From Candidatus Uhrbacteria bacterium (lineage in GTDB: Bacteria; Patescibacteriota; Patescibacteriia; UBA9934; UBA11717), in contig DOMJ01000032.1 of the NCBI GenBank assembly GCA_003509895.1, positions 2,627-14,964 of the forward strand: a stretch of 12,338 bases of DNA, in the 5' to 3' direction. This document shows positions 1 through 7,148 of the stretch, in pieces (position 1 is the first letter of the stretch; each line of letters opens with the position of its first letter). The position numbers and the translations under genes were made by a program. The notes below the pieces were generated by a model. It was not told where the DNA came from and did no database searches. It saw only the letters and a list, made by a program, of their open reading frames with translations.

Positions 1-84
1 AATGAAAAAGAGAAAAGTGTACGTTCCCCCGCTGCGCTCTCATGCACTCCGCTTCGGCTCCGTGTCATTCGGGTCGGACAACAG

Positions 85-160
85 CGTATATCTGGCTCGC
101 TCCTGCCGTCGCTCGACCCATATTTTGCTCCGCTACGCTACGCAAAACATCAGATATACG
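85..160. repeat. Long imperfect inverted repeat (nested hairpin)
   Basis: CGTATATCTG (85-94) pairs perfectly with CAGATATACG (151-160). Inside it a second stem, TTTTGC (123-128) with GCAAAA (142-147), encloses a CGCTACGCT-type loop. The same loop motif recurs in the next hairpin at 166-204. No gene is convincing over bases 1-406: the reading frame open from base 2 to 940 runs straight through these palindromes, and its upstream part is low-complexity and Arg/His-rich. The folding is seen directly. A role in site-specific recombination is inferred. Confidence 0.55.
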
Positions 161-163
161 CGA

Positions 164-276
164 ACGTTCGGCAGAAATGGCGCTACGCTTCATTTCTACC
201 GAACGCGCGCGGCTGACCGCCGCCGTTCGGCTCTGTGGACGCGTTGCGCCACAACGCCCGACTACGGCTATGCGAA
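164..276 (+). repeat. 113-bp direct repeat, copy 1
   Basis: Bases 164-276 are identical to 1112-1224 (offset 948), and a few matching bases continue on the left. The unit contains a hairpin (GTTCGGc-AGAAATG at 166-179 against CATTTCT-a-CCGAAC at 191-204) and the left arm of a 15-bp inverted repeat. The two copies bracket the membrane-protein gene at 407-940. Such an arrangement fits cassette insertion or duplication; an assembly artefact is also possible. Confidence 0.9.
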
Positions 277-347
277 ATGCCGGCATGCCATTCCGTTTCA
301 CTCCATGCCATACCGTCACTTCGCATCAGCCGCGCGCGTTAGGCGAA
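199..347 (+). other. attC-like recombination site (candidate)
   Basis: A 15-bp perfect inverted repeat, AACGCGCGCGGCTGA (202-216) and its complement at 326-340, closes a large imperfect hairpin. A second matched pair, ATGCGAA (about 270-276) with TTCGCAT (320-326), lies inside. Immediately outside the right arm is GTTAGGC (338-344), which fits the integron core consensus GTTRRRY. On the left CCGAAC (199-204) would be the partner, but it has one mismatch against the expected RYYYAAC. The next gene starts about 65 bp later, as in many integron cassettes. No integrase or attI is in the window. This is inference from architecture, not a proven site. Confidence 0.4.
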
Positions 348-406
348 ATAAGTCATTTTTTTGCCTTCGTATTACGGAGGCTGACCTAACCAAAGGAGAC
401 GTGGAA

Positions 407-940
407 ATGAACCAGATCATCTCGCCGAGGAAGTCCTCAAAAAGCGGGATTGGTCTGGCTCTTGCCACGATTATCCTGCTTACTGTCCTTCCGGTCCTTC
501 ACATCCTGATTTCGCATCGCGCTGACCTGCCCATGCTCATTGGAGACAAAAGCGAGGCGATGTTCGACCTGTGGTCGTTCCAGCACTTCTGTTCTGGAAT
601 ACTCATCGGATCGTTACTCGCCTACGCCGGGGTCGCCTCCAAAGCAACATGGCAAAAGTTCGTACTTCTCATGCTCGTGCTCGCATTGAGCTGGGAAGCA
701 ACTGAACTCGCCATGGAATCAGGGCTGTTCGGTCAAGCGGTAGTCAATTGGAAACGAGGATTTGAACATTGGGGCAACCGATTCATCGGCGACCCCTTCA
801 TGGTCACACTCGGTGGCCTGCTCGCACGGAGGTTCAAGTCGGCGTGGAAGTGGGTGCTGATTCCTGCATCTGTATGGTTGATTGCGAACATCGCCTCGCC
901 AAACAGTATGTCTGTTCAGCAACTACTGTTCGGACCGTAA
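407..940 (+). CDS. Hypothetical multi-pass membrane protein (cassette-like gene)
   Basis: This encodes a 177-residue protein that I do not recognise by name. Hydrophobic segments lie at about residues 15-36, 60-78, 84-104, 128-140 and 148-163, so four or five membrane passes are likely. Polar conserved-looking stretches include HWGNRFIGDP (121-130) and IASPNSM (162-168). I chose the ATG at 407 because a strong ribosome site (AAAGGAG) stands about nine bases upstream. The frame is open further left, to base 2, but that part covers hairpins. The Shine-Dalgarno, the higher GC and the proteobacterial-looking codon choice differ from the genes after 1559. Together with the flanking 113-bp direct repeats this suggests a transferred cassette. 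The function is unknown; a small inner-membrane protein is the most that can be said. Confidence 0.75.
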   Translation: MNQIISPRKSSKSGIGLALATIILLTVLPVLHILISHRADLPMLIGDKSEAMFDLWSFQHFCSGILIGSLLAYAGVASKATWQKFVLLMLVLALSWEATELAMESGLFGQAVVNWKRGFEHWGNRFIGDPFMVTLGGLLARRFKSAWKWVLIPASVWLIANIASPNSMSVQQLLFGP

Positions 941-947
941 TGAAAAT

Positions 948-977
948 CGGCGTCGAGGAAGCAGTTCTTCGACGCCG
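948..977 (+). terminator. Stem-loop after the cassette gene
   Basis: CGGCGTCGA (948-956) and TCGACGCCG (969-977) form a perfect 9-bp stem with a 12-base loop, eight bases after the stop codon at 940. The tail TTCCTCTTT is only moderately T-rich, so termination is plausible but not certain. It could instead be part of a recombination-site structure. Confidence 0.5.
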
Positions 978-1051
978 AACTTCCTCTTTAAAGTGGGGGC
1001 AAAAAAATGATTTACATCACTTAACAGCGCATAAGCGCAATTGTTCATTTC

Positions 1052-1085
1052 GTGTTGTGGTGTTATTCTAACTTTACCACAACAC
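1052..1085. repeat. Perfect 10-bp inverted repeat
   Basis: GTGTTGTGGT (1052-1061) and ACCACAACAC (1076-1085) enclose a 14-base loop. It lies 27 bp before the second copy of the 113-bp repeat. There is no T-run, so it is not an obvious terminator. Confidence 0.6.
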
Positions 1086-1111
1086 TCATTTATAACTTCG
1101 CCTACGCGCGG

Positions 1112-1224
1112 ACGTTCGGCAGAAATGGCGCTACGCTTCATTTCTACCGAACGCGCGCGGCTGACCGCCGCCGTTCGGCTCTGTGGACGCGTTGCGCCAC
1201 AACGCCCGACTACGGCTATGCGAA
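1112..1224 (+). repeat. 113-bp direct repeat, copy 2 (lacks the right half of the attC-like site)
   Basis: Identical to 164-276. On its left is TTCGCCTACGCGCG (1097-1110), which is one base short of being the complement of the right end of copy 1 (333-347). On its right the sequence diverges at 1225, so the arm carrying GTTAGGC is missing. This copy therefore has the better left end and copy 1 has the only right end. The break at 1224/1225 also marks where base composition changes. Confidence 0.9.
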
Positions 1225-1451
1225 GAGAGTATAACCAGCAAGCCGAGACAACCATCCCTGAAGAGCCTATTTTAGAACACATGAAAGAAGCATCAGAGAC
1301 AGGGTGCCTACCGGAGAATAAAAGAATCAATCAAAGATTATCTGAGCCCCGTAAACCAAGAGAAGAGTCAGACAGGGAGGCGAATGCATTTTTGACGAGT
1401 GATTTGAGGGTAGTAAAGCTTTGTAAGCATCCCCGTCCTGATGACTCTTAA
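1218..1451 (+). CDS. Hypothetical short protein, possibly a remnant
   Basis: An open frame of 77 codons (ATG 1218 to TAA 1451) gives a very polar Glu/Arg/Lys-rich product with no membrane segment and no domain I recognise. The composition is plausible for a protein, but no ribosome site is visible. The first few bases lie inside the 113-bp repeat, so the start may be accidental. It could be the tail of a gene whose front was replaced by the repeat. No convincing gene lies between it and 1559. Confidence 0.3.
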   Translation: MRREYNQQAETTIPEEPILEHMKEASETGCLPENKRINQRLSEPRKPREESDREANAFLTSDLRVVKLCKHPRPDDS

Positions 1452-1520
1452 AGACAAAAAATCTTGCAATACGGCACGTCAAGTCCGTTGTTTGGTGTGT
1501 GTAAGTTCCAGGATGTAATG

Positions 1521-1548
1521 AAGACACGGGTGCCGAACATGGTATACT
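1521..1548 (+). promoter_or_regulatory. Predicted promoter of the membrane protein/ATPase pair
   Basis: The -10 box TATACT (1543-1548) is preceded by TG-G, an extended -10 element. A weak -35 box AAGACA (1521-1526) lies 16 bp upstream. The predicted start point near 1555 is only about four bases before the ATG at 1559, so the mRNA would be nearly leaderless. That fits the absence of a Shine-Dalgarno. Confidence 0.5.
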
Positions 1549-1558
1549 TGTGTTATCT

Positions 1559-3100
1559 ATGTTTGCTTTTGTGATTGATTTTTCCACGTTGCAACACATG
1601 GCGGCTACGCAGCCCGACGTGCTTCTTTTGTATATCCTCATGCCGATCGGCGCTGTGCTGATTTTGTCCATGTTGTTTTGGGGAATGACGCAATTGTATC
1701 TGGATAGAAAGGGAGGAGAGTACGCATCGGGTCTCAAGTGGGTGGTGCTGGCGATTGATATTCCCATGAACATGCAGTCGCCAAAGGCGGTAGAAAACAT
1801 CTTTGCGATCGTGAAGGGAACCAAATCCGTCATTACAAAAAAGGAGGAATGGTTACGTGGAAAATTTTTGACACCTACCAGTTTTGAGATCGTGAGTATA
1901 GATGGGTATACGCAATTCTTTTTGCGTACGGAGGCACGATTTAGAGATCATATTGAGGCTGGAATTTATTCTCAGTATCCGGAGGCGGAGATCTCTGAAG
2001 TAGAGGACTATGCAAAAAATATTCCTGGTGAATATCCAAACGAGACACATGAAGTTTTTGGTGGCGAGATTGTTTTAGAGGAACCGAGCTTTTTGCCGAT
2101 TCGTACCTACGAGGATTTTGAGCATATGGCAAGTAAGGATGAAAAGCTGAAGGATCCTCTGAATCAGATGTTTGAGTTTATGGGCAAACTTAAGCCGGGT
2201 GAGCAGTTTTGGGTACATCTTATTGTGCATCCCGGTGGCGATGGTGGATGGGCCAAGAAGGGAGAAGATTTTATTTTAAAGACTTACGGTCGGGCAAAAC
2301 CCGAATCACCCTCTACGGGGTCGCTGCTCTTCAAATTGCTTTTTTCGCCATTTGGGTGGATTTTAAAAGAGACGGCCACGCAATTGGGAGCAGGATTATT
2401 TGAGGCGGGTGAGGCGGCAAAACCGGAACGGCCGATCTTTTTTGTGCCGACGAATACAGAAAAAACACAGCTTGATGGTGTGACCAAAAAACTCGCGAAG
2501 CCCGGATACGAATGCAAGATCCGTTGGGCGTACGTGTCCCGCCACGAGACGTATAATAAAGGTGGGCGCAATACGTTATGGAAAGGATATTTGGCCCTGT
2601 TTACCCATCCGGCGATGAACAAGTTTAAATATGATCCGGACACCATGCCTCGTGACGATTACTTTTGGATGATTTGGGAGTATAGACGTAAGCAACGAGA
2701 ATTAATGAGAGCACTCAAGGGTCGGAGTTGGGGGCACGGCAGCAATCCGATGTATTTAAATGTGGAGGAATTGGCAACGCTGTGGCACTTTCCTACGATT
2801 GAATCCCGTGCGCCGCTTATGGCGCGTACGGAGTCCAGGCGTTCCGAGGCACCTACCTATTTACCTAAGCCCGGTGTTGGGGAGTCGGAAGAGTTGCCTA
2901 CGGAAGAATTGATTGAGGTAGACGAGCACGGACGGCCCGTTGCACGTAAAGTGGATCCGGGCGCTGTGTATAAAGATGACCTGGCCGATATTTTGCCAAC
3001 AGAGCCAATGATTGAGCCGGGAGCCGATCAACGTTTTGTACCGGATCGGGCAGATGCCCCGGATGATCAACCGTTTATTCCGCCCAACTTACCCGTGTAA
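1559..3100 (+). CDS. Membrane-anchored protein partnered with a VirD4-like ATPase (CPR conserved)
   Basis: This 513-residue protein has one clear N-terminal membrane segment (about residues 22-48), a large soluble body and a hydrophobic patch around 258-285 (LLFKLLFSPFGWILKE). Its acidic, proline-rich tail from about 420 to the end is probably disordered. Proteins of this architecture recur in Patescibacteria directly upstream of a VirD4/TraD-type ATPase; I recall a DUF8128-like family but cannot confirm it here. The stop codon lies 31 bp before the ATPase start, so the two are probably co-transcribed and may form a membrane channel-motor complex. I prefer ATG 1559 over GTG 1550 because the predicted transcription start falls between them. 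The function is unproven; a role in DNA or protein transfer is inferred from the neighbour. Confidence 0.85.
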   Translation: MFAFVIDFSTLQHMAATQPDVLLLYILMPIGAVLILSMLFWGMTQLYLDRKGGEYASGLKWVVLAIDIPMNMQSPKAVENIFAIVKGTKSVITKKEEWLRGKFLTPTSFEIVSIDGYTQFFLRTEARFRDHIEAGIYSQYPEAEISEVEDYAKNIPGEYPNETHEVFGGEIVLEEPSFLPIRTYEDFEHMASKDEKLKDPLNQMFEFMGKLKPGEQFWVHLIVHPGGDGGWAKKGEDFILKTYGRAKPESPSTGSLLFKLLFSPFGWILKETATQLGAGLFEAGEAAKPERPIFFVPTNTEKTQLDGVTKKLAKPGYECKIRWAYVSRHETYNKGGRNTLWKGYLALFTHPAMNKFKYDPDTMPRDDYFWMIWEYRRKQRELMRALKGRSWGHGSNPMYLNVEELATLWHFPTIESRAPLMARTESRRSEAPTYLPKPGVGESEELPTEELIEVDEHGRPVARKVDPGAVYKDDLADILPTEPMIEPGADQRFVPDRADAPDDQPFIPPNLPV

Positions 3101-3131
3101 TAACACGAGCGACACTCGTACATCGTACTCT

Positions 3132-5204
3132 ATGGCGCGCATTCACGATCATGAAAATGAAATCACGTATTTCGCCAAGACCAACTTCCGACAGGGTGGT
3201 CAGAAGTTTGGTATTAAAACGGATGATCGTCGCCGGCATATGTACGTGGTGGGAAAAACAGGAACGGGTAAAACAACGCTTCTGGAGAATATGGTGTTGC
3301 AGGATATCTATAATGGTCATGGTATCTGCTATGTTGATCCGCACGGCGACACGGTTGAGCGTATTTTGGATTTTATTCCAAGCTGGCGATTAAATGATGT
3401 TGTGTATTTTAATCCGGCCGATTTGGATTTTCCGGTTGGATTTAACGTGTTGGATGAGGTGGCAAGTAGTCATAAACATCTTGTCGCATCCGGATTAATG
3501 AGCGTGTTTAAGAAAATTTGGGAGAACATGTGGTCGGCGCGTATGGAGTATATTTTGAGCAATACCATTTTGGCGCTGTTGGACACGCCGGGTTCCACGT
3601 TGTTGGGTATTAACCGTATGTATTCGGATGAAGAATATAGACGATCCATTATAGAAAATATAAGAGATCCTGTTGTAAAACAGTTCTGGGTAATGGAGTA
3701 CGCATCATATTCGGAAAAATATGCGACGGAGGCAGTGGCGGCGGTGCAAAACAAGGTTGGTCAGTTTTTGTCGTCGGATGTGATTCGCAACATTGTGGCG
3801 CAGGTCAAATCCACGATTGATATCCGCAGCATCATGGACTCGCAAAAGATTCTGCTTGTAAACCTTTCCAAGGGTCGTATTGGGGAGGATAATTCGCGTT
3901 TGCTCGGAGGAATGCTTATTAACAAGGTTCAACTCGCTGCCATGGAGCGCGTGGACATGCTGGAGAAAGACAGAAAAGATTTTTACTTGTACGTAGACGA
4001 GTTTCAGAACTTTGCAACAGAATCGTTTGCCAATATCCTGTCTGAGGCGCGTAAGTACCGACTCAACTTAATTGTGGCGCATCAATATATGGCTCAATTA
4101 ACGGACGAGGTCAAAGACGCTGTTTTGGGTAACGTTGGCACCATGACCGTGTTTCGTGTGGGTGCGCCGGACGCGCAGGAATTGGAAACAGAATTCATGC
4201 CTCGCTTTACGCCGGAGGATATTATTAATCTCCCAAAGCACCAAGTCTATTTAAAATTAATGATAGATGGCATTGCCTCCCCACCTTTTTCTGCGGCAAC
4301 ATTGCCTCCTATTGCACAAAACACCGGGTCTGAAGAAAAAGTGATTCGGATAAGTCGCGAACGCTATGCGGCGGACAAGGCGGTGATAGAAGAACGTGTG
4401 ATGAAGTGGACCGGGTTAGAAGGTGCCGATATTGATCAATTAATGGATCAAGCGAAGGCAAAGGGATCGGGCAACCAGGCAAAGGTCAAACACAAATATA
4501 AGTGTTCTTGGACCGGGAAGGAATTTTCTATTCCCGTAAAATTGGATCGGGGACGGCCCATTTATAGTGAAGAGGGAAAGGAAATGGTGCGCGCAGCCAA
4601 AAAGGACGGTACCTATGATCCCCGTAAAGATATTATTTATAGCGACACGTTGGAGCCGATTGGTTCTGTTGCGGAATTGGGTACAGATGGGTTATGGGCC
4701 GTTCGCAATGAGGAAGGTGATATTGTTGGCAAGAAGGATGAGGATAGCATGAAGCGCGATCGTAAAGCAGCAAAGGAAAAAGAAAAGAGTGAGCTGGAGG
4801 AAAAATTGGCTAAAGCTCGCGCAGAAATGAAAGAGGCCGGTGCGCCTGCCGCAACGGTTCAACCGTTGGTAACACCTGTGCCTGCGAGAGTTGATCGACC
4901 CAAAGAGGAACAGCGCGCGTCTCGTAAGGAGGAGAGAAAAGAGGAGGTACAAACGCCCGTGGTAAGCGGTTCCTTAAACGTGTTAAAGCAGGAAAGTGAT
5001 CGTAGAGAAGGGGAGAAACGCAAACGTCGACGACGTAAGCCCGGTACGGAAAAAAGAGAAGATCGCGCAACCCCAAGACCTCAAAGGCCGCAACCACAAC
5101 AGAACGAACCGGCCAAAACGGCTTCTACCATGATAAAAAAAGATCAAGACAGGCCGGGAAAGCGGTTAAAACCGGGTGAAACGATTATTTTTGGTGAAGA
5201 ATAA
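3132..5204 (+). CDS. VirD4/TraD-like conjugative coupling ATPase
   Basis: This 690-residue P-loop ATPase belongs to the HerA/VirD4/TraD group that pumps DNA or couples substrates to type IV secretion channels. Walker A is GKTGTGKTT (41-49). YVDPHGD at 67-73 is typical of the group, and Walker B is YLYVDEFQ with D289/E290. The conserved stretch EARKYRLNLIVAHQY follows. The ATPase core ends near residue 400. After it comes a small domain around 455-485 resembling the CPR zinc-ribbon pattern (GKEF...RPIY), with only C458 of the expected cysteines. The last 140 residues are highly charged and include RKRRRR-like runs; they are probably disordered and may bind nucleic acid. Unlike canonical VirD4, no N-terminal membrane helix is visible. 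The upstream partner could supply the anchor. The frame also opens at 3012, but that would overlap the previous gene. ATG 3132 lacks a Shine-Dalgarno. No relaxase or VirB genes are in view. Confidence 0.9.
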   Translation: MARIHDHENEITYFAKTNFRQGGQKFGIKTDDRRRHMYVVGKTGTGKTTLLENMVLQDIYNGHGICYVDPHGDTVERILDFIPSWRLNDVVYFNPADLDFPVGFNVLDEVASSHKHLVASGLMSVFKKIWENMWSARMEYILSNTILALLDTPGSTLLGINRMYSDEEYRRSIIENIRDPVVKQFWVMEYASYSEKYATEAVAAVQNKVGQFLSSDVIRNIVAQVKSTIDIRSIMDSQKILLVNLSKGRIGEDNSRLLGGMLINKVQLAAMERVDMLEKDRKDFYLYVDEFQNFATESFANILSEARKYRLNLIVAHQYMAQLTDEVKDAVLGNVGTMTVFRVGAPDAQELETEFMPRFTPEDIINLPKHQVYLKLMIDGIASPPFSAATLPPIAQNTGSEEKVIRISRERYAADKAVIEERVMKWTGLEGADIDQLMDQAKAKGSGNQAKVKHKYKCSWTGKEFSIPVKLDRGRPIYSEEGKEMVRAAKKDGTYDPRKDIIYSDTLEPIGSVAELGTDGLWAVRNEEGDIVGKKDEDSMKRDRKAAKEKEKSELEEKLAKARAEMKEAGAPAATVQPLVTPVPARVDRPKEEQRASRKEERKEEVQTPVVSGSLNVLKQESDRREGEKRKRRRRKPGTEKREDRATPRPQRPQPQQNEPAKTASTMIKKDQDRPGKRLKPGETIIFGEE

Positions 5205-5221
5205 GGTGTAGGGGTGGACGA

Positions 5222-5250
5222 TTGATTCGTTAGGGTATCTGTGTTAGATT
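5222..5250 (+). promoter_or_regulatory. Predicted mnmA promoter
   Basis: TTGATT (5222-5227), a 17-bp spacer and TAGATT (5245-5250) make a fair sigma-70-type promoter. The expected start near 5257 is two bases from the ATG at 5259, again giving a nearly leaderless transcript. The 54-bp gap after the ATPase gene contains no Shine-Dalgarno. Confidence 0.45.
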
Positions 5251-5258
5251 GTGCGGTT

Positions 5259-6317
5259 ATGAAGAGCGAATCACAAAAAATCCTGGTGGCAATGAGCGGT
5301 GGCGTCGATTCGTCGGTGGCCGCTGCTTTGCTTTTAGAACAGGGATACAGTGTGGTTGGTGTGTTTATGAAAAATTGGAGCGGTTGTGATTGGGAGACGG
5401 ACAAGCGGGATGCGCAACGGGTCGCCGCAAACTTAGGGATCGATCTTCACGTGTATGATTTTGAAAAAGAATACCGAGCGCGCGTGTATGAGTATATGAT
5501 TGCCGAGTATACGGCCGGTCGCACGCCAAACCCAGATGTGATGTGTAACCGCGAGGTGAAGTTTGATTTATTACTACACGTCGCCGATGAACTTAAATGC
5601 GAGAAAATGGCTACGGGGCACTATGCACGTGTTGAGGAAGTGGATGGGCGATTTAGCCTTCTTAAAGGTGTGGATACAAAGAAAGACCAATCGTATTTTT
5701 TGTGTCGATTGGGTCAAAAGGAATTGTCTCGTGCGCTTTTTCCGGTTGGGGAGCTTATAAAACCCGAGGTGAGAAAGATCGCAGCGGACCATCGGCTCAC
5801 AACGGCGGAGAAAAAAGACAGCCAAGGTTTGTGTTTTGTGGGGACGGTGGACATGGCAACCTTTTTAAAGGAGCGAATACAGCCAAAGAAGGGGAATATT
5901 GTAACAACGAGTGGCAAGGTGATCGGGACGCATGAGGGGGTGGCGTACTATACGATCGGTCAACGGCACGGATTGGGCGTTGGGGGAGGAGAACCGTGGT
6001 ATGTGGTTGATCGAAGCATCGATTCCAACGAGCTCGTGGTAGGTCATGAGGATGATCCGGCTCTTGTTGCCGGCGAGTTACAGGCGATGGACGTGCATTG
6101 GGTGACAGGGAAGGCACCGGAGCTCCCGATGTCTTGCACGGCAAAAATTCGTTACCGGCAGGATGATCAGGTGTGTAACATCCAAGAGACAGAGAATGGG
6201 TTGCAGGTTGTTTTTGAAGCGCCCCAGCGGGCGATCGCTCCGGGACAGTTTGTGGTTTTTTATCAAAATGATGTGTTAATCGGAAGCGCGGTTATTTGTT
6301 ATTCGGTTTCTGTTTGA
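5259..6317 (+). CDS. mnmA: tRNA-specific 2-thiouridylase MnmA
   Basis: MnmA thiolates U34 of the Lys, Glu and Gln tRNAs to s2U, using ATP to adenylate the base and a protein-bound persulfide as sulfur donor. It acts in the cytoplasm. The 352-residue product has the normal length. The PP-loop SGGVDSS is at residues 13-19. GRTPNPDVMCN (86-96) carries the first catalytic cysteine, C95. KDQSYFL (141-147) is the tRNA-binding signature, and DSQGLCF (186-192) carries the second catalytic cysteine, C191. The C-terminal beta-barrel region continues to the end. I start at ATG 5259 because a GTG at 5241 would lie upstream of the predicted transcription start. No sulfur-relay partners are in the window. 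The gene appears to be a separate unit from the ATPase pair. Confidence 0.97.
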   Translation: MKSESQKILVAMSGGVDSSVAAALLLEQGYSVVGVFMKNWSGCDWETDKRDAQRVAANLGIDLHVYDFEKEYRARVYEYMIAEYTAGRTPNPDVMCNREVKFDLLLHVADELKCEKMATGHYARVEEVDGRFSLLKGVDTKKDQSYFLCRLGQKELSRALFPVGELIKPEVRKIAADHRLTTAEKKDSQGLCFVGTVDMATFLKERIQPKKGNIVTTSGKVIGTHEGVAYYTIGQRHGLGVGGGEPWYVVDRSIDSNELVVGHEDDPALVAGELQAMDVHWVTGKAPELPMSCTAKIRYRQDDQVCNIQETENGLQVVFEAPQRAIAPGQFVVFYQNDVLIGSAVICYSVSV

Positions 6318-6338
6318 GTAACCTGTTCATCTGTTAGT

Positions 6339-6356
6339 TCGTGATCTAGCTCACGA
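6339..6356 (+). terminator. Weak stem-loop after mnmA
   Basis: TCGTGA (6339-6344) and TCACGA (6351-6356) form a 6-bp stem 21 bp after the mnmA stop codon. It is followed by GATTGATTGATTT rather than a clean T-run. It may be a weak terminator. The rest of 6357-6540 is AT-rich, contains a pyrimidine-rich stretch (6400-6420), and shows no supportable gene. Confidence 0.3.
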
Positions 6357-6544
6357 GATTGATTGATTTGGCGCCATTGAGTCCCTTGTTATTTATTTTG
6401 CCTTCTTTCCTTTCCTTTATTGTAGTAGCACCAAAACCCCGCGCCGTAAGTCTGGGGAGAGTCATTTATGGGCTTCTACTTTTGCCATTCGTAACTTTGT
6501 TTTGCATTTCTCCGTACTGTTTTACGTCTGTCCACAGTCAACCC

Positions 6545-6588
6545 TTGACACTTAACAAATTTGTCGTAGGTACGACAAATTTGTTAAG
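6545..6588 (+). promoter_or_regulatory. Promoter box with 38-bp palindromic operator
   Basis: A consensus -35 box TTGACA (6545-6550) runs straight into a perfect palindrome. The arms CTTAACAAATTTGTCGTA (6551-6568) and its complement (6571-6588) are separated by GG. The palindrome covers the positions where the -10 region must lie, and the ATG of the regulator gene is at 6597. PaaX-type proteins are dimeric repressors that bind palindromes, so autoregulation is the simplest reading. The -10 is unclear: TACGAC is badly spaced, and TAAGGT (6585-6590) would need TTGTCG (6561-6566) as the -35. Confidence 0.75.
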
Positions 6589-6596
6589 GTAGGTGT

Positions 6597-7148
6597 ATGA
6601 CAAAAGAAGAAAAAAATATACGCGAGCGTGTTCAAAAGCAAATTGCCAATCGCAGTCAAACAACACAGGTCCTCGTGGATTTGCTGCATTTTGGTGGAGC
6701 GATGTCGATGAAGTATCTTCAGCCATCTCGTTCTATTGTTCAACTCATGTGTGATCAAGAACGAGCAGACTATAGAACTCAACTAACGAGAGAACGACAA
6801 GCGCTGGCAAGATTAATTCGTAAACAATTTGTGGAAATTCGGCAGGATGGGCATGCGTTAACAGCACAATTAACGGATTCTGGTCATTTTGCCGTACTAA
6901 GACACGCAATAATGGAAACAGATCGATTATTGTCAGACGGTAAGTGTTGCATTGTCGCATATGATATCCCGATTCAGCTAAACTCGCAGAGAGACACCTT
7001 GCGCCGTTTTTTAAAGGAGGTCGGATTCCAGCAGCTTCAGCAAAGCATCTGGTATACGCATAAGGATATTGTTGAGGATCTAGAAGTGTTAATAGAAAAA
7101 AAATTTCACAAACTCAAAATCACGGTATCCGTCATGAAAATTTTATAA
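6597..7148 (+). CDS. PaaX/Cas2-like regulator (wHTH plus Cas2-fold domain)
   Basis: This 183-residue protein has two parts. Residues about 20-100 look like a winged helix, with a wing-like stretch VEIRQDGHALTAQLTDSG (79-96). Residues about 116-183 match the PaaX C-terminal/Cas2-type ferredoxin fold: CCIVAYDIP (117-125, with D123 at the Cas2 catalytic-Asp position), RDTLRRFLKEVGF (132-144) and LQQSIWY (147-153). Such proteins are common as lone genes in CPR genomes and are often labelled Cas2, yet no CRISPR repeats or cas1 are present here. A DNA-binding repressor is more likely than spacer acquisition. The gene lies between two mirror-image palindromes, 6551-6588 and 7146-7181. The second begins inside its stop codon. 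No Shine-Dalgarno is visible. Whether it has nuclease or recombination activity is unknown. Confidence 0.85.
   Translation: MTKEEKNIRERVQKQIANRSQTTQVLVDLLHFGGAMSMKYLQPSRSIVQLMCDQERADYRTQLTRERQALARLIRKQFVEIRQDGHALTAQLTDSGHFAVLRHAIMETDRLLSDGKCCIVAYDIPIQLNSQRDTLRRFLKEVGFQQLQQSIWYTHKDIVEDLEVLIEKKFHKLKITVSVMKIL

Noticed and set aside
2..406. N-terminal extension of the membrane protein from base 2
   Set aside because: The frame is open but passes through hairpins and half of a direct repeat. The product there is Arg/His-rich without pattern, and a good ribosome site precedes ATG 407.
3012..3131. 40-codon N-terminal extension of the ATPase
   Set aside because: It would overlap the end of the preceding gene by 89 bp. 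The extension is not membrane-like and adds no family feature, and ATG 3132 follows the gene junction naturally.
6359..6592. Hydrophobic 77-codon ORF upstream of the PaaX-like gene
   Set aside because: It needs a TTG start, has no ribosome site, and runs through the promoter and operator palindrome. The hydrophobicity comes from a pyrimidine-rich tract.
6597..7148. CRISPR-Cas locus suggested by the Cas2-like fold
   Set aside because: No repeat-spacer array, cas1 or other cas gene is visible, and the protein has an N-terminal winged helix as in PaaX regulators.
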